From positions 1-64,000 of the forward strand of contig NZ_PABT01000027.1 in the NCBI RefSeq assembly GCF_002699205.1: a DNA stretch of 64,000 bases. Reading direction: 5' to 3'. The notes beneath the pieces were generated by a model that was not told the DNA's origin, searched no databases, and saw nothing but the letters and a program-made list of their open reading frames with translations. The stretch comes from Allomuricauda sp. (GTDB taxonomy: Bacteria > Bacteroidota > Bacteroidia > Flavobacteriales > Flavobacteriaceae). A program made the position numbers and the translations under genes. Positions 24,932 to 33,980 of the stretch are shown here, one piece after another. Position 1 is the first letter of the stretch, and every line of letters starts with the position of its first letter.

Positions 24932-25945
24932 ATGTTCAAAAACAAAACATTAATGATCACAGGGGGCACCGGGTCTTTTGGAAACGCGGTATTGGATCGT
25001 TTTTTACAAACAGATATCGGTGAAATCCGTATTTTCAGTAGAGATGAAAAAAAACAGGACGATATGCGCAATCGTCTTAAAAACCCTAAAATCAAATTTT
25101 ACATTGGTGACGTAAGGGATTTTAACAGTATAAACCATGCCATGAAAGGTGTCGATTACGTGTTCCATGCAGCAGCATTGAAGCAAGTTCCTTCGTGCGA
25201 GTTTTTTCCCATAGAAGCTGCCAAGACCAATGTGTTTGGTACCCAGAATACCATCGATGCCGCTGTGGCCAACAATGTGAAAAGAATCATTTGTTTGAGC
25301 ACGGATAAGGCTGCCTATCCCATAAATGCCATGGGAATAAGTAAAGCATTGATGGAGAAAGTCGCCGTTGCCGCCTCTAGGAACATACCTGATGATTCCA
25401 CTAAGGTCTGCTTAACGCGCTATGGCAATGTTATGGCGTCAAGGGGTTCCGTTATTCCTTTGTTCGTGAATCAAATCAAAGAAGGAAACCCTATAACCGT
25501 GACCGACCCCAACATGACCCGCTTCTTGATGTCTTTGGAGGATGCTGTAGATTTGGTGCTTTTTGCATTCAAACATGGAAATCAAGGGGATTTGTTTGTA
25601 AACAAGGCACCTGCCAGTACAATTGGTGATTTGGCGAATGCTATAAAAAGTATATTCAATGCAGATAATGAGGTCAAAGTAATAGGGACCAGGCACGGGG
25701 AAAAATTATATGAAACCCTCTGTACTCGTGAGGAAATGCAGAAAGCAGAGGATATGGGGGATTTTTACAGAATCCCTGCCGATAATAGGGACTTAAATTA
25801 TAGCAGGTATTTTTCGGAAGGAGAAAAGGACATCAGCAATATTGAAGATTACCATTCACACAATACCAAGCATTTGAGCAGTGAAGAGTTAAAAAAGACA
25901 TTGCTAAATTTGGATTATATCAAAGAGCAGTTGGATGCTGAATGA
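24932..25945 (+). CDS. capE: UDP-N-acetylglucosamine 4,6-dehydratase/5-epimerase (CapE/FnlA type)
   Basis: First enzyme of UDP-N-acetyl-L-fucosamine synthesis. A 337-residue soluble SDR with the motif GGTGSFGN near the N-terminus, FSRDEKKQDDMR, FHAAALKQVPSCEFFP, and STDKAAYPINAMGISKALME, where a Met replaces the usual SDR Tyr (the S-M-K set of this dehydratase group). Also RYGNVMASRGSVIPLF. It lacks the membrane domain of the PglF-type enzyme found later in the locus, fitting the CapE/FnlA class. It overlaps the next gene by 11 bp, and capF and capG follow in the order of the known FucNAc pathway. Confidence 0.92.
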   Translation: MFKNKTLMITGGTGSFGNAVLDRFLQTDIGEIRIFSRDEKKQDDMRNRLKNPKIKFYIGDVRDFNSINHAMKGVDYVFHAAALKQVPSCEFFPIEAAKTNVFGTQNTIDAAVANNVKRIICLSTDKAAYPINAMGISKALMEKVAVAASRNIPDDSTKVCLTRYGNVMASRGSVIPLFVNQIKEGNPITVTDPNMTRFLMSLEDAVDLVLFAFKHGNQGDLFVNKAPASTIGDLANAIKSIFNADNEVKVIGTRHGEKLYETLCTREEMQKAEDMGDFYRIPADNRDLNYSRYFSEGEKDISNIEDYHSHNTKHLSSEELKKTLLNLDYIKEQLDAE

Positions 25946-26363
25946 TTTTTTGATAGTAGGGGGGACCTTTCAGGATGAAAGGGGGACAATGCGTTTTTTT
26001 AACTCGTTGGACATGGGCGAAATAATTCGCTTTTATGAGATTGCTCCTGCAAATCAAGATATTATAAGGGCATGGCAGGGGCACCGGTATGAGAAAAAAT
26101 GGTTCTACTGTTTATCCGGTAGTTTTGTGGTGAACATTATCGAAATAAATGATTTTAATAGTCCTTCGAAAAACTTGATTCCGGTTAGAATGGAATTGGA
26201 TTCATCAAACCCTAAAATGCTTGCTGTTCCAGGTGGTTTTGTAACTGGTATCAAGGCCACATCCAACAATGCCCGGTTACAGGTGTTCTCAAATGCCACC
26301 TTGGATGAATCAAAAAAGGATGATTTTAGATTTCCAGTGGACTATTGGTCGGCTGATTGGTAA
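25935..26363 (+). CDS. Cupin-type sugar epimerase/isomerase-like protein
   Basis: A 142-residue single-domain cupin resembling dTDP-4-dehydrorhamnose 3,5-epimerase-related and WxcM-like proteins: VGGTFQDERGTMRFFNSLDM at the start, RAWQGHRYEKKWFYCLSGSF in the middle, and VPGGFVTGIKATSNNARLQV. Its position between capE and capF suggests an accessory step on the 4-keto sugar made by CapE, or help with 5-epimerisation; neither is proven. ATG 25935 overlaps capE by 11 bp. The standard S. aureus cap5/8 set has no such extra gene between E and F, whereas Bacteroidota loci sometimes do. Confidence 0.7.
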   Translation: MLNDFLIVGGTFQDERGTMRFFNSLDMGEIIRFYEIAPANQDIIRAWQGHRYEKKWFYCLSGSFVVNIIEINDFNSPSKNLIPVRMELDSSNPKMLAVPGGFVTGIKATSNNARLQVFSNATLDESKKDDFRFPVDYWSADW

Positions 26364-26372
26364 AATAACAAG

Positions 26373-27515
26373 ATGGGAAAATATAAAATAGGAATTACAG
26401 GTCAAGCGGGTTTTATCGGAAACCATCTTTACACGACTTTATCCCTAAGGGAAGATGTGGAGTTGGTGGATTTTGAACGCTCTTTTTTTGAAGACGCGGA
26501 TTCATTGGCAAAATTTGTTTCCAAATGTGATGCGATAGTCCATTTAGCTGCCATGAACCGTCATAAGGATCCCAAGGTAATTTATGATACCAACATAAAA
26601 TTGGTTGAAGACTTGATAGGTGCCTGCCAAAAAGCAAAAGTTACTCCCCATATTATTTTTTCATCCTCCTCACAAGAGTTGAAAGATAATTTATATGGGC
26701 AGTCCAAACGGGAAGGAAAGGAAAGGTTTATGTCCTGGGCCCAAGAGTCGAGCGCAAAATTTTCATCCTTGACCATACCCAATGTGTTCGGTCCGTTCGG
26801 CAAACCAAATTATAATTCCGTGGTTGCAACTTTTTGCCATAAGGTGGCAAATAACGAAGAGCCCACGATATTAAATGATGGTGAGGTTGGTCTTATATAC
26901 ATCAATGACCTTGTCCAAATTTTTATTGACACCATTTTTGGAAACCAACGATCAAAGTCCCTTGGCAATAACAGTTTTGAGATTGAAATAGAGCCAAACC
27001 ATTTTGTGAAGGTTTCCCGAATATTGGAGTTGTTGAACAGATTTAAATCCGATTATATGGAAAAAGGGATTTTTCCAAATTTGGAAGATCATTTTGAAAA
27101 ATCTTTGTTCAATACATTTAGATGCTACATCCCAGAGTCCCATTATCCGGTAAAATATACAAAGCACACAGATCCAAGAGGTAGTTTTGTGGAAATAGCC
27201 AGAACACAAACCTCTGGTCAATTTTCATTTTCCACCACTGTTCCGGGCATAACCAGAGGCAACCATTTCCATACCCGAAAAGCTGAACGTTTTGCCGTGA
27301 TACGTGGAAAGGCAAGGATTCAATTGCGCAGAATCGGTACGGACAAGGTAATTAACTACGATCTGGATGGGGAAGAACCCGCTTATGTGGATATGCCGAT
27401 ATGGTATACACACAATATAACAAATACAGGTGATGAAGAATTGATCACATTGTTTTGGATCAATGAGCCCTATGACCCCAAAGATGCGGACACCTATTTT
27501 GAAAATGTTGAATAA
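26373..27515 (+). CDS. capF: UDP-2-acetamido-2,6-dideoxy-hexulose reductase (CapF/FnlB type)
   Basis: A 380-residue bifunctional enzyme of UDP-L-FucNAc synthesis. The N-terminal SDR domain (about 1-245) shows GITGQAGFIGNHL, VHLAAMNRHKD, SSSSQELKDNLYGQSKREGK and PNVFGPFGKPNYNSVVATFC. The C-terminal cupin domain (about 255-380) shows HTDPRGSFVEIARTQTSGQF, GITRGNHFHTRKAERFAVI and MPIWYTHNITNTG with metal-ligand histidines. The cupin domain 3-epimerises and the SDR domain reduces the CapE product to UDP-6-deoxy-L-talNAc. Domain order and length match CapF. Located 9 bp after the small cupin gene and 20 bp before capG. Confidence 0.92.
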   Translation: MGKYKIGITGQAGFIGNHLYTTLSLREDVELVDFERSFFEDADSLAKFVSKCDAIVHLAAMNRHKDPKVIYDTNIKLVEDLIGACQKAKVTPHIIFSSSSQELKDNLYGQSKREGKERFMSWAQESSAKFSSLTIPNVFGPFGKPNYNSVVATFCHKVANNEEPTILNDGEVGLIYINDLVQIFIDTIFGNQRSKSLGNNSFEIEIEPNHFVKVSRILELLNRFKSDYMEKGIFPNLEDHFEKSLFNTFRCYIPESHYPVKYTKHTDPRGSFVEIARTQTSGQFSFSTTVPGITRGNHFHTRKAERFAVIRGKARIQLRRIGTDKVINYDLDGEEPAYVDMPIWYTHNITNTGDEELITLFWINEPYDPKDADTYFENVE

Positions 27516-27535
27516 AAAACCTTAAAACATTCACC

Positions 27536-28669
27536 TTGAAAAAACTTAAAGTTTTAACCGTTGTTGGAACAAGACCTGAAATTATACGCCTAGCCTGTGT
27601 TTTAAATGCGCTGGATGCCAATGAGGCCATTGAACATACTCTGGTACATACGGGACAGAACTATGATTATGAACTCAATGAGATTTTCTTTGAGGATTTT
27701 GGTATCCGCAAACCTGATCATTTCTTGGGTGCCGCCGGTAAAAATGCCACCGAGACAGTGGGCAATATTTTAATTAAGATCGATCCTCTATTGGAAAAAA
27801 TTGCACCAGATGCTTTTTTGGTCCTTGGAGATACGAATTCCTGTTTGTGCGCGATCCCTGCAAAAAAGAGAAAAATCCCGGTGTTCCACATGGAAGCAGG
27901 TAACCGATGTTTTGATCAAAGGGTGCCGGAGGAGACCAATAGAAAAATAGTGGATCATGTAGCGGATATTAACCTAACATACAGTGATATTGCCCGAGAG
28001 TATTTATTACGAGAGGGGCTTTCACCGGATAGGGTCATCAAAACAGGAAGCCCAATGTATGAAGTGCTCCATCAGTTCAAGGACAAAATTGAGGCATCCA
28101 CAGTCCTAGAAGATCTTGGACTTGAAAAGGAGAAGTATTTTGTGGTTTCTTCGCACAGGGAAGAAAATATAAGCAATCCGGAGAATTTTGAGGGATTGAT
28201 CACTTCTTTGAACCAGATTGCGGAAAAATATGATTATCCTGTAATTGTATCGACCCACCCTAGGACCCGCAACATGTTGGACTCAAAAAATGTTAAGACC
28301 CACAAGAACATACAGTTTTTAAAACCATTGGGCTTTTCGGACTATAATGCCCTGCAAATCAATTCGTTTGCGGTTTTGTCCGATAGTGGAACCATTTCTG
28401 AAGAGTCCTCAATTCTCAATTTCAGGGCATTGAACATTCGAGAAGCGCACGAACGACCAGAAGCTATGGAGGAGGCATCCGTAATGATGGTGGGGTTAAA
28501 TCCAAATAGAATTTTACAAGGGTTATCCGCTTTGGAGGTTCAAAAAAGGAATCCAGAAAGAAATTTCAGGGAAGTTTCAGACTATTCCATGCCCAATGTA
28601 AGCGAGAAAGTGGTCCGTATCATCATTTCATACGTAGATTATATTAACCGTGTTGTTTGGTCGAAATAA
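27536..28669 (+). CDS. capG: UDP-N-acetyl-L-talosamine/GlcNAc-type 2-epimerase (CapG/FnlC)
   Basis: Last enzyme of the UDP-L-FucNAc branch, a 377-residue 2-epimerase paralogous to wecB. Seen are VVGTRPEIIRLACVLNAL, VHTGQNYDYELNEIFFEDF, LVLGDTNSCL, FHMEAGNRCFDQRVPEETN, SSHREENISNPENF and SDSGTISEESSILNFRALN. The phrases FHMEAGNRCFDQRVPEE and NIREAHERPEAMEE distinguish the CapG/FnlC branch from WecB. The start is TTG 27536; no ATG fits before the conserved N-terminus. It follows capF by 20 bp, and a WbuB-like transferase comes next, the same order as fnlA-fnlB-fnlC-wbuB in Escherichia coli O26-type loci. Confidence 0.92.
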   Translation: MKKLKVLTVVGTRPEIIRLACVLNALDANEAIEHTLVHTGQNYDYELNEIFFEDFGIRKPDHFLGAAGKNATETVGNILIKIDPLLEKIAPDAFLVLGDTNSCLCAIPAKKRKIPVFHMEAGNRCFDQRVPEETNRKIVDHVADINLTYSDIAREYLLREGLSPDRVIKTGSPMYEVLHQFKDKIEASTVLEDLGLEKEKYFVVSSHREENISNPENFEGLITSLNQIAEKYDYPVIVSTHPRTRNMLDSKNVKTHKNIQFLKPLGFSDYNALQINSFAVLSDSGTISEESSILNFRALNIREAHERPEAMEEASVMMVGLNPNRILQGLSALEVQKRNPERNFREVSDYSMPNVSEKVVRIIISYVDYINRVVWSK

Positions 28670-28674
28670 TTTTT

Positions 28675-29871
28675 ATGGAAAAAAGAAAGATTCTTTTTTT
28701 GGCACTAGGGTATCCGAATGTTGCAAAATCTACTGTTCTATATACTGATTTGATGCAGGAGTTTGCTGGCCAAGGACATAAAGTCTTGGTGGTGGCACCT
28801 GCCTATGAAAAAGGAAACTATGGACGTAGGGTAGAGGGGAATGTGGAGGTTTTAAGGGTCAAAACCTTACCTCTTTTTAAAGTCGGACCCATAAAAAAAG
28901 GAATTGCCAATATATTGTTGCCTTTCCAATATAAAAAAGCCATAAGGAAAAATGGTGATATGGATTTTGATTTGGTCATATTGCCCACTCCGCCCATAAC
29001 ACTTTTTTCTGTTGCTTATTGGCTAAAGTCAAAAATCAAGGCCAAGACCTACTTGATTTTGAGGGATATTTTCCCCCAAAATGCCGTGGATCTAGAAATG
29101 ATGAGGGAAAATGGAATACTCCACAGGTATTTTAGGAAACAAGAATTGAAATTATATAAGTTGGCCGATTCCATTGGTTGTATGTCCAAGGCGAACATTT
29201 CTTATGTAAAGCAACATAATCCAGGTTTGGACCATTCTAAACTGCATCTTTTGCCAAATTGGGAAAAAATACCTCTCCCTGTTTCCAAAGAAGGGATATC
29301 GAAGGTTAGTTCAAAATTGGGGATTTCGGACAAGTTCGTGGCTATTTTTGGTGGTAACTTGGGAAAACCCCAACAATTGGAAAATATTGTCGGCTTGGCC
29401 AAAAGCTGTAGGGAAATCAAGGACATTTTCTTTTTGATCTTGGGAAGTGGTACTGAAAGTGAGCGTGTAAAACAGCTGATAGAACACCATGAACTTACCA
29501 ACATTAGGTTGGTGGGTCGTGTACCCAAAAAGGAGTATGTTCAAATTTTAGCTGCGGCAGATGTTGGCCTTATCTCATTGCACGAACAGTTTACGATACC
29601 TAATTTCCCATCTAAGGTCCTCACGTATTTTGGTCTCAAGAAACCCGTATTGGCATCCTTGGACCTAAGCACCGATTTTGGCCAGATGCTGGAAGAGACC
29701 AAATCGGGTCTATGGTCCGAAGCAGGGGACATTGAAGCTTTTAAAAAGAATTTGTTGTGGTTTTATGACAATAGGGAACAAGCCATTGAAATGGGAGAGA
29801 ATGGATACAATTACATGAAATCACATTTAACCCCGGAGATTGCCTATAAAACGATCATGGAGAACATTTAA
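28675..29871 (+). CDS. GT4 glycosyltransferase, WbuB-like (L-FucNAc transferase candidate)
   Basis: A 398-residue GT-B enzyme from ATG 28675; an in-frame TTG at 28657 would overlap capG. The N-terminal half has ILFLALGYPNVAKSTVLYTD and LRDIFPQNAVDLEMM, the latter typical of WbuB/WcaI-type transferases. The C-terminal half has FVAIFGGNLGKPQQLENIV, LGSGTESERVKQLIEHH, VGRVPKKEYVQILAAADVG and the E/P-rich IPNFPSKVLTYFGLKKPVL. In E. coli WbuB transfers L-FucNAc and sits directly after fnlC, as here, so the donor is probably UDP-L-FucNAc. A strong terminator follows. Confidence 0.82.
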   Translation: MEKRKILFLALGYPNVAKSTVLYTDLMQEFAGQGHKVLVVAPAYEKGNYGRRVEGNVEVLRVKTLPLFKVGPIKKGIANILLPFQYKKAIRKNGDMDFDLVILPTPPITLFSVAYWLKSKIKAKTYLILRDIFPQNAVDLEMMRENGILHRYFRKQELKLYKLADSIGCMSKANISYVKQHNPGLDHSKLHLLPNWEKIPLPVSKEGISKVSSKLGISDKFVAIFGGNLGKPQQLENIVGLAKSCREIKDIFFLILGSGTESERVKQLIEHHELTNIRLVGRVPKKEYVQILAAADVGLISLHEQFTIPNFPSKVLTYFGLKKPVLASLDLSTDFGQMLEETKSGLWSEAGDIEAFKKNLLWFYDNREQAIEMGENGYNYMKSHLTPEIAYKTIMENI

Positions 29872-29896
29872 ACTTACATTACAGTTTCCTTATAAT

Positions 29897-29929
29897 AAAA
29901 ATGCCCACTCCAATTGAGTGGGCATTTTT
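29897..29929. terminator. Bidirectional terminator between wbuB-like gene and ugd
   Basis: A perfect 14-bp inverted repeat (aaaaatgcccactc / gagtgggcattttt) with a 5-nt loop and A/T tails on both sides lies between the converging genes. It closes the main plus-strand operon. Confidence 0.9.
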
Positions 29930-29960
29930 GAATTTGATATGATACTTGTATTTTCTACAC

Positions 29961-31292
29961 CTATATTTTTTTGCCGATTTGGTAATAGGTAAACCCTAGG
30001 TTGGTGAGCCGGTCAGTGTCAAATTGATTTCTACCATCAAAAATAATCGGCTCTTTCAGTGTGGATTTTATTTCCCCAAAATCAGGTGAACGAAATTCTT
30101 TCCATTCCGTTAACAGTAATAATGCATCGGCCCCTTTTAATGCGTCATATTTGGAATCGGCATAGGTCAACCCTTCTACATCTTTTAAATAGAAAGTTTT
30201 GGCCTCATGGATCGCCTTGGGATCGTAAGCCTGAATTTTGGCACCTAGTTTGGTTAACTTTTTAATGATATAAATCGACGGGGCTTCCCTCATATCATCG
30301 GTACCCGGTTTAAAGGAGAGCCCCCATATGGCAAAGGTCTTGTTCGATAAATCCTCGCCATAATGATTGATCACTTTATCGGCAATAACAAACTTTTGTC
30401 TATCGTTTACATCCTCCACGGCATTCAGCAATTGCGCTTCATATCCATTCTGTTCAGCGGTCTTTTTGAGCGCTTTTACATCTTTTGGGAAACAAGAACC
30501 ACCATAACCACTTCCCGGATAGATGAAACTATAACCTATCCTGCTATCCGAACCTATCCCAATCCTTACTTTATTGACATCAGCCCCCACCAATTCGCAA
30601 ATATTGGCCACTTCGTTCATAAAAGATATCTTCGTGGCAAGCATGGCATTGGCCACATATTTTGTCATTTCTGCGGAGCGGACATCCATCACCAACATAC
30701 GGTCCATGCTGCTCCTAAAAAAAGGAGCATAAAGTCTTCGCATGGTTTCAGCAGTTTTTTTGTCTTCCGTTCCCACCACAACACGATCAGGTTTCATAAA
30801 ATCACTGATTGCATCTCCTTCTTTCAGGAATTCAGGATTGGAAACCACATGGAAATCAATATTCTCACCTCTTTTGGCAAGTTCTTTTTCAATGGTCGAT
30901 TTTACCTTATCAGCGGTACCAACAGGAACGGTGGACTTGTCCACAACAATTAGTGGTGAAGTCATATATTGTCCTATTTCTTTGGCCACCTGAAGCACAT
31001 ATTGGAGGTCTGCCGATCCATCTTCGCCCATGGGAGTGCCCACAGCGATAAAAACCATATCGCAGTCGTGAAGGCATTCTTTTAAATCTGTATGGAAATG
31101 TAGGGTTTTATTGGTCACATTCCTCGCCACCATTGATTCAAGACCAGGTTCGTAAATTGGAATAACCCCATTTTTTAAATTGTCAATTTTATCCTTGTCT
31201 ATATCAACACAAGTAACGGTATTTCCCATTTCTGCGAAACAAGTTCCCGTTACAAGACCGACATATCCGGTACCTACTATCGTTAATTTCAT
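29961..31292 (-). CDS. ugd: UDP-glucose 6-dehydrogenase
   Basis: Oxidises UDP-glucose to UDP-glucuronate with two NAD+. The 443-residue length is typical of the bacterial enzyme. The N-terminal Rossmann motif is [20 protein letters not shown], followed by [35 protein letters not shown] and [11 protein letters not shown]. The catalytic Cys267 lies in [10 protein letters not shown], and the C-terminal domain has [16 protein letters not shown]. It forms a minus-strand pair with the epimerase gene upstream, giving UDP-GlcA and then UDP-GalA. Uronic acids would make the polymer acidic and provide a carboxyl that the AsnB-like enzyme might amidate. Confidence 0.95.
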   Translation of the reverse strand: MKLTIVGTGYVGLVTGTCFAEMGNTVTCVDIDKDKIDNLKNGVIPIYEPGLESMVARNVTNKTLHFHTDLKECLHDCDMVFIAVGTPMGEDGSADLQYVLQVAKEIGQYMTSPLIVVDKSTVPVGTADKVKSTIEKELAKRGENIDFHVVSNPEFLKEGDAISDFMKPDRVVVGTEDKKTAETMRRLYAPFFRSSMDRMLVMDVRSAEMTKYVANAMLATKISFMNEVANICELVGADVNKVRIGIGSDSRIGYSFIYPGSGYGGSCFPKDVKALKKTAEQNGYEAQLLNAVEDVNDRQKFVIADKVINHYGEDLSNKTFAIWGLSFKPGTDDMREAPSIYIIKKLTKLGAKIQAYDPKAIHEAKTFYLKDVEGLTYADSKYDALKGADALLLLTEWKEFRSPDFGEIKSTLKEPIIFDGRNQFDTDRLTNLGFTYYQIGKKI

Positions 31293-31429
31293 GTTTTTTA
31301 CATGTTTTAATAAAATTATTCAATATAAATTGAACCACAAATATGCGACAAACCTCTAAAAGGGTTCCATGCTTCTAGATAAACTTTTCATAAAACGGAT
31401 AAAGTGTAAGCTGTGGGTCGATAACCAAT

Positions 31430-32455
31430 TTATTTTTGATAATACTCTTTGTACCAATTAATGAATTTTTCCACACCTATGTCGATGGGGGTGCCCGGTT
31501 TATAATTATAATCTCTTTCAAGTCCTGATACATCGGCCCAAGTCCTTTTTACGTCCCCCGGTTGCATGGACATCATTTTTTTGAGCGCTATTTTATCCAG
31601 TTTTTTTTCAATGGTTTCAATAAAATCAAGTAGTCTGACAGATTTACTGTTTCCTATGTTATAGAGATGATATAACTTGTTGATGTCATATGAATCGGTA
31701 TATTTATCTTCTAAAATATGTGTTATCCCTTTTACAATATCGTCGATATAGGTGAAATCTCTTTCTAGGTCACCATTATTAAAGACCTCAATGGTTTTAT
31801 GGTCCATAATTGCCTTAGTGAACAAAAACATCGCCATATCGGGTCTGCCCCAAGGTCCATAAACGGTAAAAAAACGTAAACCGGTGGTCCTGAATCCATA
31901 TAGATGACTGTATGTGTGTGCCATCAGCTCATTGCTCTTTTTGGAGGCAGCATATAGACTTACAGGATGGTCCACGGAATCCGAAGTTTTAAATGGAATT
32001 TTTTTATTTAACCCGTATACACTTGAACTGCTCGCATACACCAAATGTCCAATGTCAAAATTGCGACAGCATTCCAGTATATTGAAAAAGCCAACGATGT
32101 TACTCTCAATGTAGGCACTTGGGTTTTCAAGACTATATCGCACCCCCGGTTGAGCCGCGAGATTACATACGACATCAAATTTTTCGTTTCCAAAAATATT
32201 GGAAAGATGCTCTTTGTCAAGTAGATCCGTACGAACGAAACGGAACCTATCGAAGGACGTGCTCTGGACTGTTTGGTTGAAAGTTTTTGCCTCACCTGGA
32301 TTGATCCCCAGCTGGTTCAGCCGGTCAAGTTTTAGGTTTACATCATAATATCCATTTATATTATCTAGTCCAAATACGGTATGTTGATGTTCCAACAGCT
32401 TTTTTGAAACATGAAAACCGATGAAGCCTGCGGCACCTGTTACAAGAATTTTCAT
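31430..32455 (-). CDS. UDP-glucuronate 4-epimerase
   Basis: A 341-residue SDR epimerase that interconverts UDP-GlcA and UDP-GalA. It shows VTGAAGFIGFHVSKKLLEHQ, GLDNINGYYDVNLKLDRL, FVRTDLLDKEHL, NLAAQPGVRYSLENPSAYIE, ASSSSVYGLNKKIPF, the YAASK catalytic Tyr/Lys, and FFTVYGPWGRPDMAMFLFTK. The GYYDxxLK and AGVRYS-like signatures place it with the bacterial GAE/LpsL-type epimerases rather than GalE. It is 137 bp upstream of ugd on the same strand and probably transcribed with it. The start ATG is fixed by the Rossmann motif (MKILVTGAAG). Confidence 0.88.
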   Translation of the reverse strand: MKILVTGAAGFIGFHVSKKLLEHQHTVFGLDNINGYYDVNLKLDRLNQLGINPGEAKTFNQTVQSTSFDRFRFVRTDLLDKEHLSNIFGNEKFDVVCNLAAQPGVRYSLENPSAYIESNIVGFFNILECCRNFDIGHLVYASSSSVYGLNKKIPFKTSDSVDHPVSLYAASKKSNELMAHTYSHLYGFRTTGLRFFTVYGPWGRPDMAMFLFTKAIMDHKTIEVFNNGDLERDFTYIDDIVKGITHILEDKYTDSYDINKLYHLYNIGNSKSVRLLDFIETIEKKLDKIALKKMMSMQPGDVKRTWADVSGLERDYNYKPGTPIDIGVEKFINWYKEYYQK

Positions 32456-32846
32456 ATGTACTATTATAATTCAAATCTAAAGAATTATTATCTCCTTTAC
32501 GAGCGATAACCTGCAAAGGATTTTTTTTTCACATAAAACCTTAGTGCAATTACATGGACAAATACATGTAATCATTTAATTTTTAGTGATTAAAAGCTTT
32601 TGATTTAATTTTTTGGCGTTCTAAAAACATCTGCATGTAGGTCTATTCCTATTAGTTTTAATTGTACTGAGATTATATTTATTGCCACCGATATTTCCAA
32701 AAAATTATGGTTAAGAAGCACTTAATCGATTATTTTTTGCCTTTGGCGAATAGTGGGCAAAAATGACCCAAGCGCTCAATTTTCCTATTACTTTTACCAT
32801 AGAGAACTAAGATTCTCGACCTGCTTATATCAACCCAAAACCAATA
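32456..32846. other. Divergent intergenic region, no gene seen
   Basis: 391 AT-rich bases between the divergent epimerase and aminotransferase genes. No coding frame, remnant or stable hairpin was recognised; a T9 run (32522 onward) and a short inverted repeat acatg...catgt near 32555-32575 are the only features. It must hold promoters for both directions, but I could not place them with confidence. Confidence 0.5.
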
Positions 32847-33980
32847 ATGAAAACCACACTGTTAAAGAAAATTTGGTTATCACCACCACATATGGGTGGA
32901 AACGAAGAAACCTATGTGAAGGAGGCTTTTGATACCAACTGGATTGCCCCCTTGGGACCTAATGTGCAACAATTTGAAAACGCTATTGAAGATTTTGTAG
33001 GCAACGATATCCATGCAGCTTGTTTAAGCTCAGGAACAGGAGCGATACATTTGGGGCTTGAGATTCTGGGAGTAGGTCAAGGGGATGAAGTCATTTGCCA
33101 GAGTTTTACTTTTGCCGCATCGGCAAACCCCATTACCTATTTGGGGGCATCACCTGTATTTGTTGATAGTGAGGAGGAAACTTGGAACATTTCACCAGGG
33201 CTGTTGGAAGAGGCCATAAAGGACAGGATGTCCAAAGGAATAAAGCCAAAGGCCATTGTTGCGGTTCATTTATATGGAATGCCTTACAAGGCAGACGAGA
33301 TACATGCCATTGCAAGAAAATACGAAATTCCCGTGATCGAGGATAGCGCAGAAGCCTTGGGCAGCTCCTATCGGGGATTCAATTGTGGAAGTCTTGGGAA
33401 TATCGGAATCCTATCTTTTAACGGGAACAAGATCATAACTACCTCTGGTGGGGGAGCATTGCTTTGCAAAGACAAAAAAATCAAAGAAAAAGCAATTTTT
33501 TTGGCCACTCAGGCAAGGGATAATGAGCCTCATTACCAACATTCCAGTATTGGCTACAATTATAGAATGAGCAATGTATTGGCAGGAATCGGTCGTGGTC
33601 AAATGGAAGTCCTAGAAGATAGGGTGGAGGCGAGGCGACATAACTTTGAATTTTATAAAGAGCATTTATCAAGTATACCGGAAATTTCATTCCTCGATGA
33701 ACCTGAAGGAAGTTTTTCCAACAGATGGTTGACCTGTATACTGACCCCTTCTTTTGAGGTGCGGGAGAAAATAAGAACGACTTTGGAGCATGAGAATATT
33801 GAATCAAGGCCACTATGGAAGCCCATGCACTTGCAACCAGTTTTTGAAAAAAACGTTTCGTTCGTGAACGGGGTAAGTAAAGATCTTTTTGAAAGAGGTC
33901 TGTGTCTGCCCAGTGGTTCCAGCCTCGAAACCGATGATCTGGAAAGAATTAGTGAAATCATTAAAAACCTACTAAAATGA
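32847..33980 (+). CDS. DegT/DnrJ/EryC1-family PLP sugar aminotransferase (PglE type)
   Basis: A 377-residue pyridoxal-phosphate enzyme that aminates a UDP-4-keto-6-deoxy-HexNAc. It has the family start KIWLSPPHMGGNEETYVKEA with NWIAPLGPN, CLSSGTGAIHL, SFTFAASANPITYLGA, AVHLYGMP, IEDSAEALGSSY and the Schiff-base lysine Lys195 in SFNGNKIITTSGGG. It overlaps the PglF-like dehydratase gene by 4 bp, matching the dehydratase/aminotransferase pair of the bacillosamine route (PglF then PglE). The partner acetyltransferase (PglD) and phosphoglycosyltransferase (PglC) are absent from this window, so the final sugar (4-amino or 4-acetamido) is uncertain. Confidence 0.88.
   Translation: MKTTLLKKIWLSPPHMGGNEETYVKEAFDTNWIAPLGPNVQQFENAIEDFVGNDIHAACLSSGTGAIHLGLEILGVGQGDEVICQSFTFAASANPITYLGASPVFVDSEEETWNISPGLLEEAIKDRMSKGIKPKAIVAVHLYGMPYKADEIHAIARKYEIPVIEDSAEALGSSYRGFNCGSLGNIGILSFNGNKIITTSGGGALLCKDKKIKEKAIFLATQARDNEPHYQHSSIGYNYRMSNVLAGIGRGQMEVLEDRVEARRHNFEFYKEHLSSIPEISFLDEPEGSFSNRWLTCILTPSFEVREKIRTTLEHENIESRPLWKPMHLQPVFEKNVSFVNGVSKDLFERGLCLPSGSSLETDDLERISEIIKNLLK

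Noticed and set aside
30363..30953. 196-codon open frame antisense to ugd
   Set aside because: Fully inside the well-conserved UDP-glucose dehydrogenase gene; its His/Phe/Ile-rich sequence is a mirror of ugd codons.
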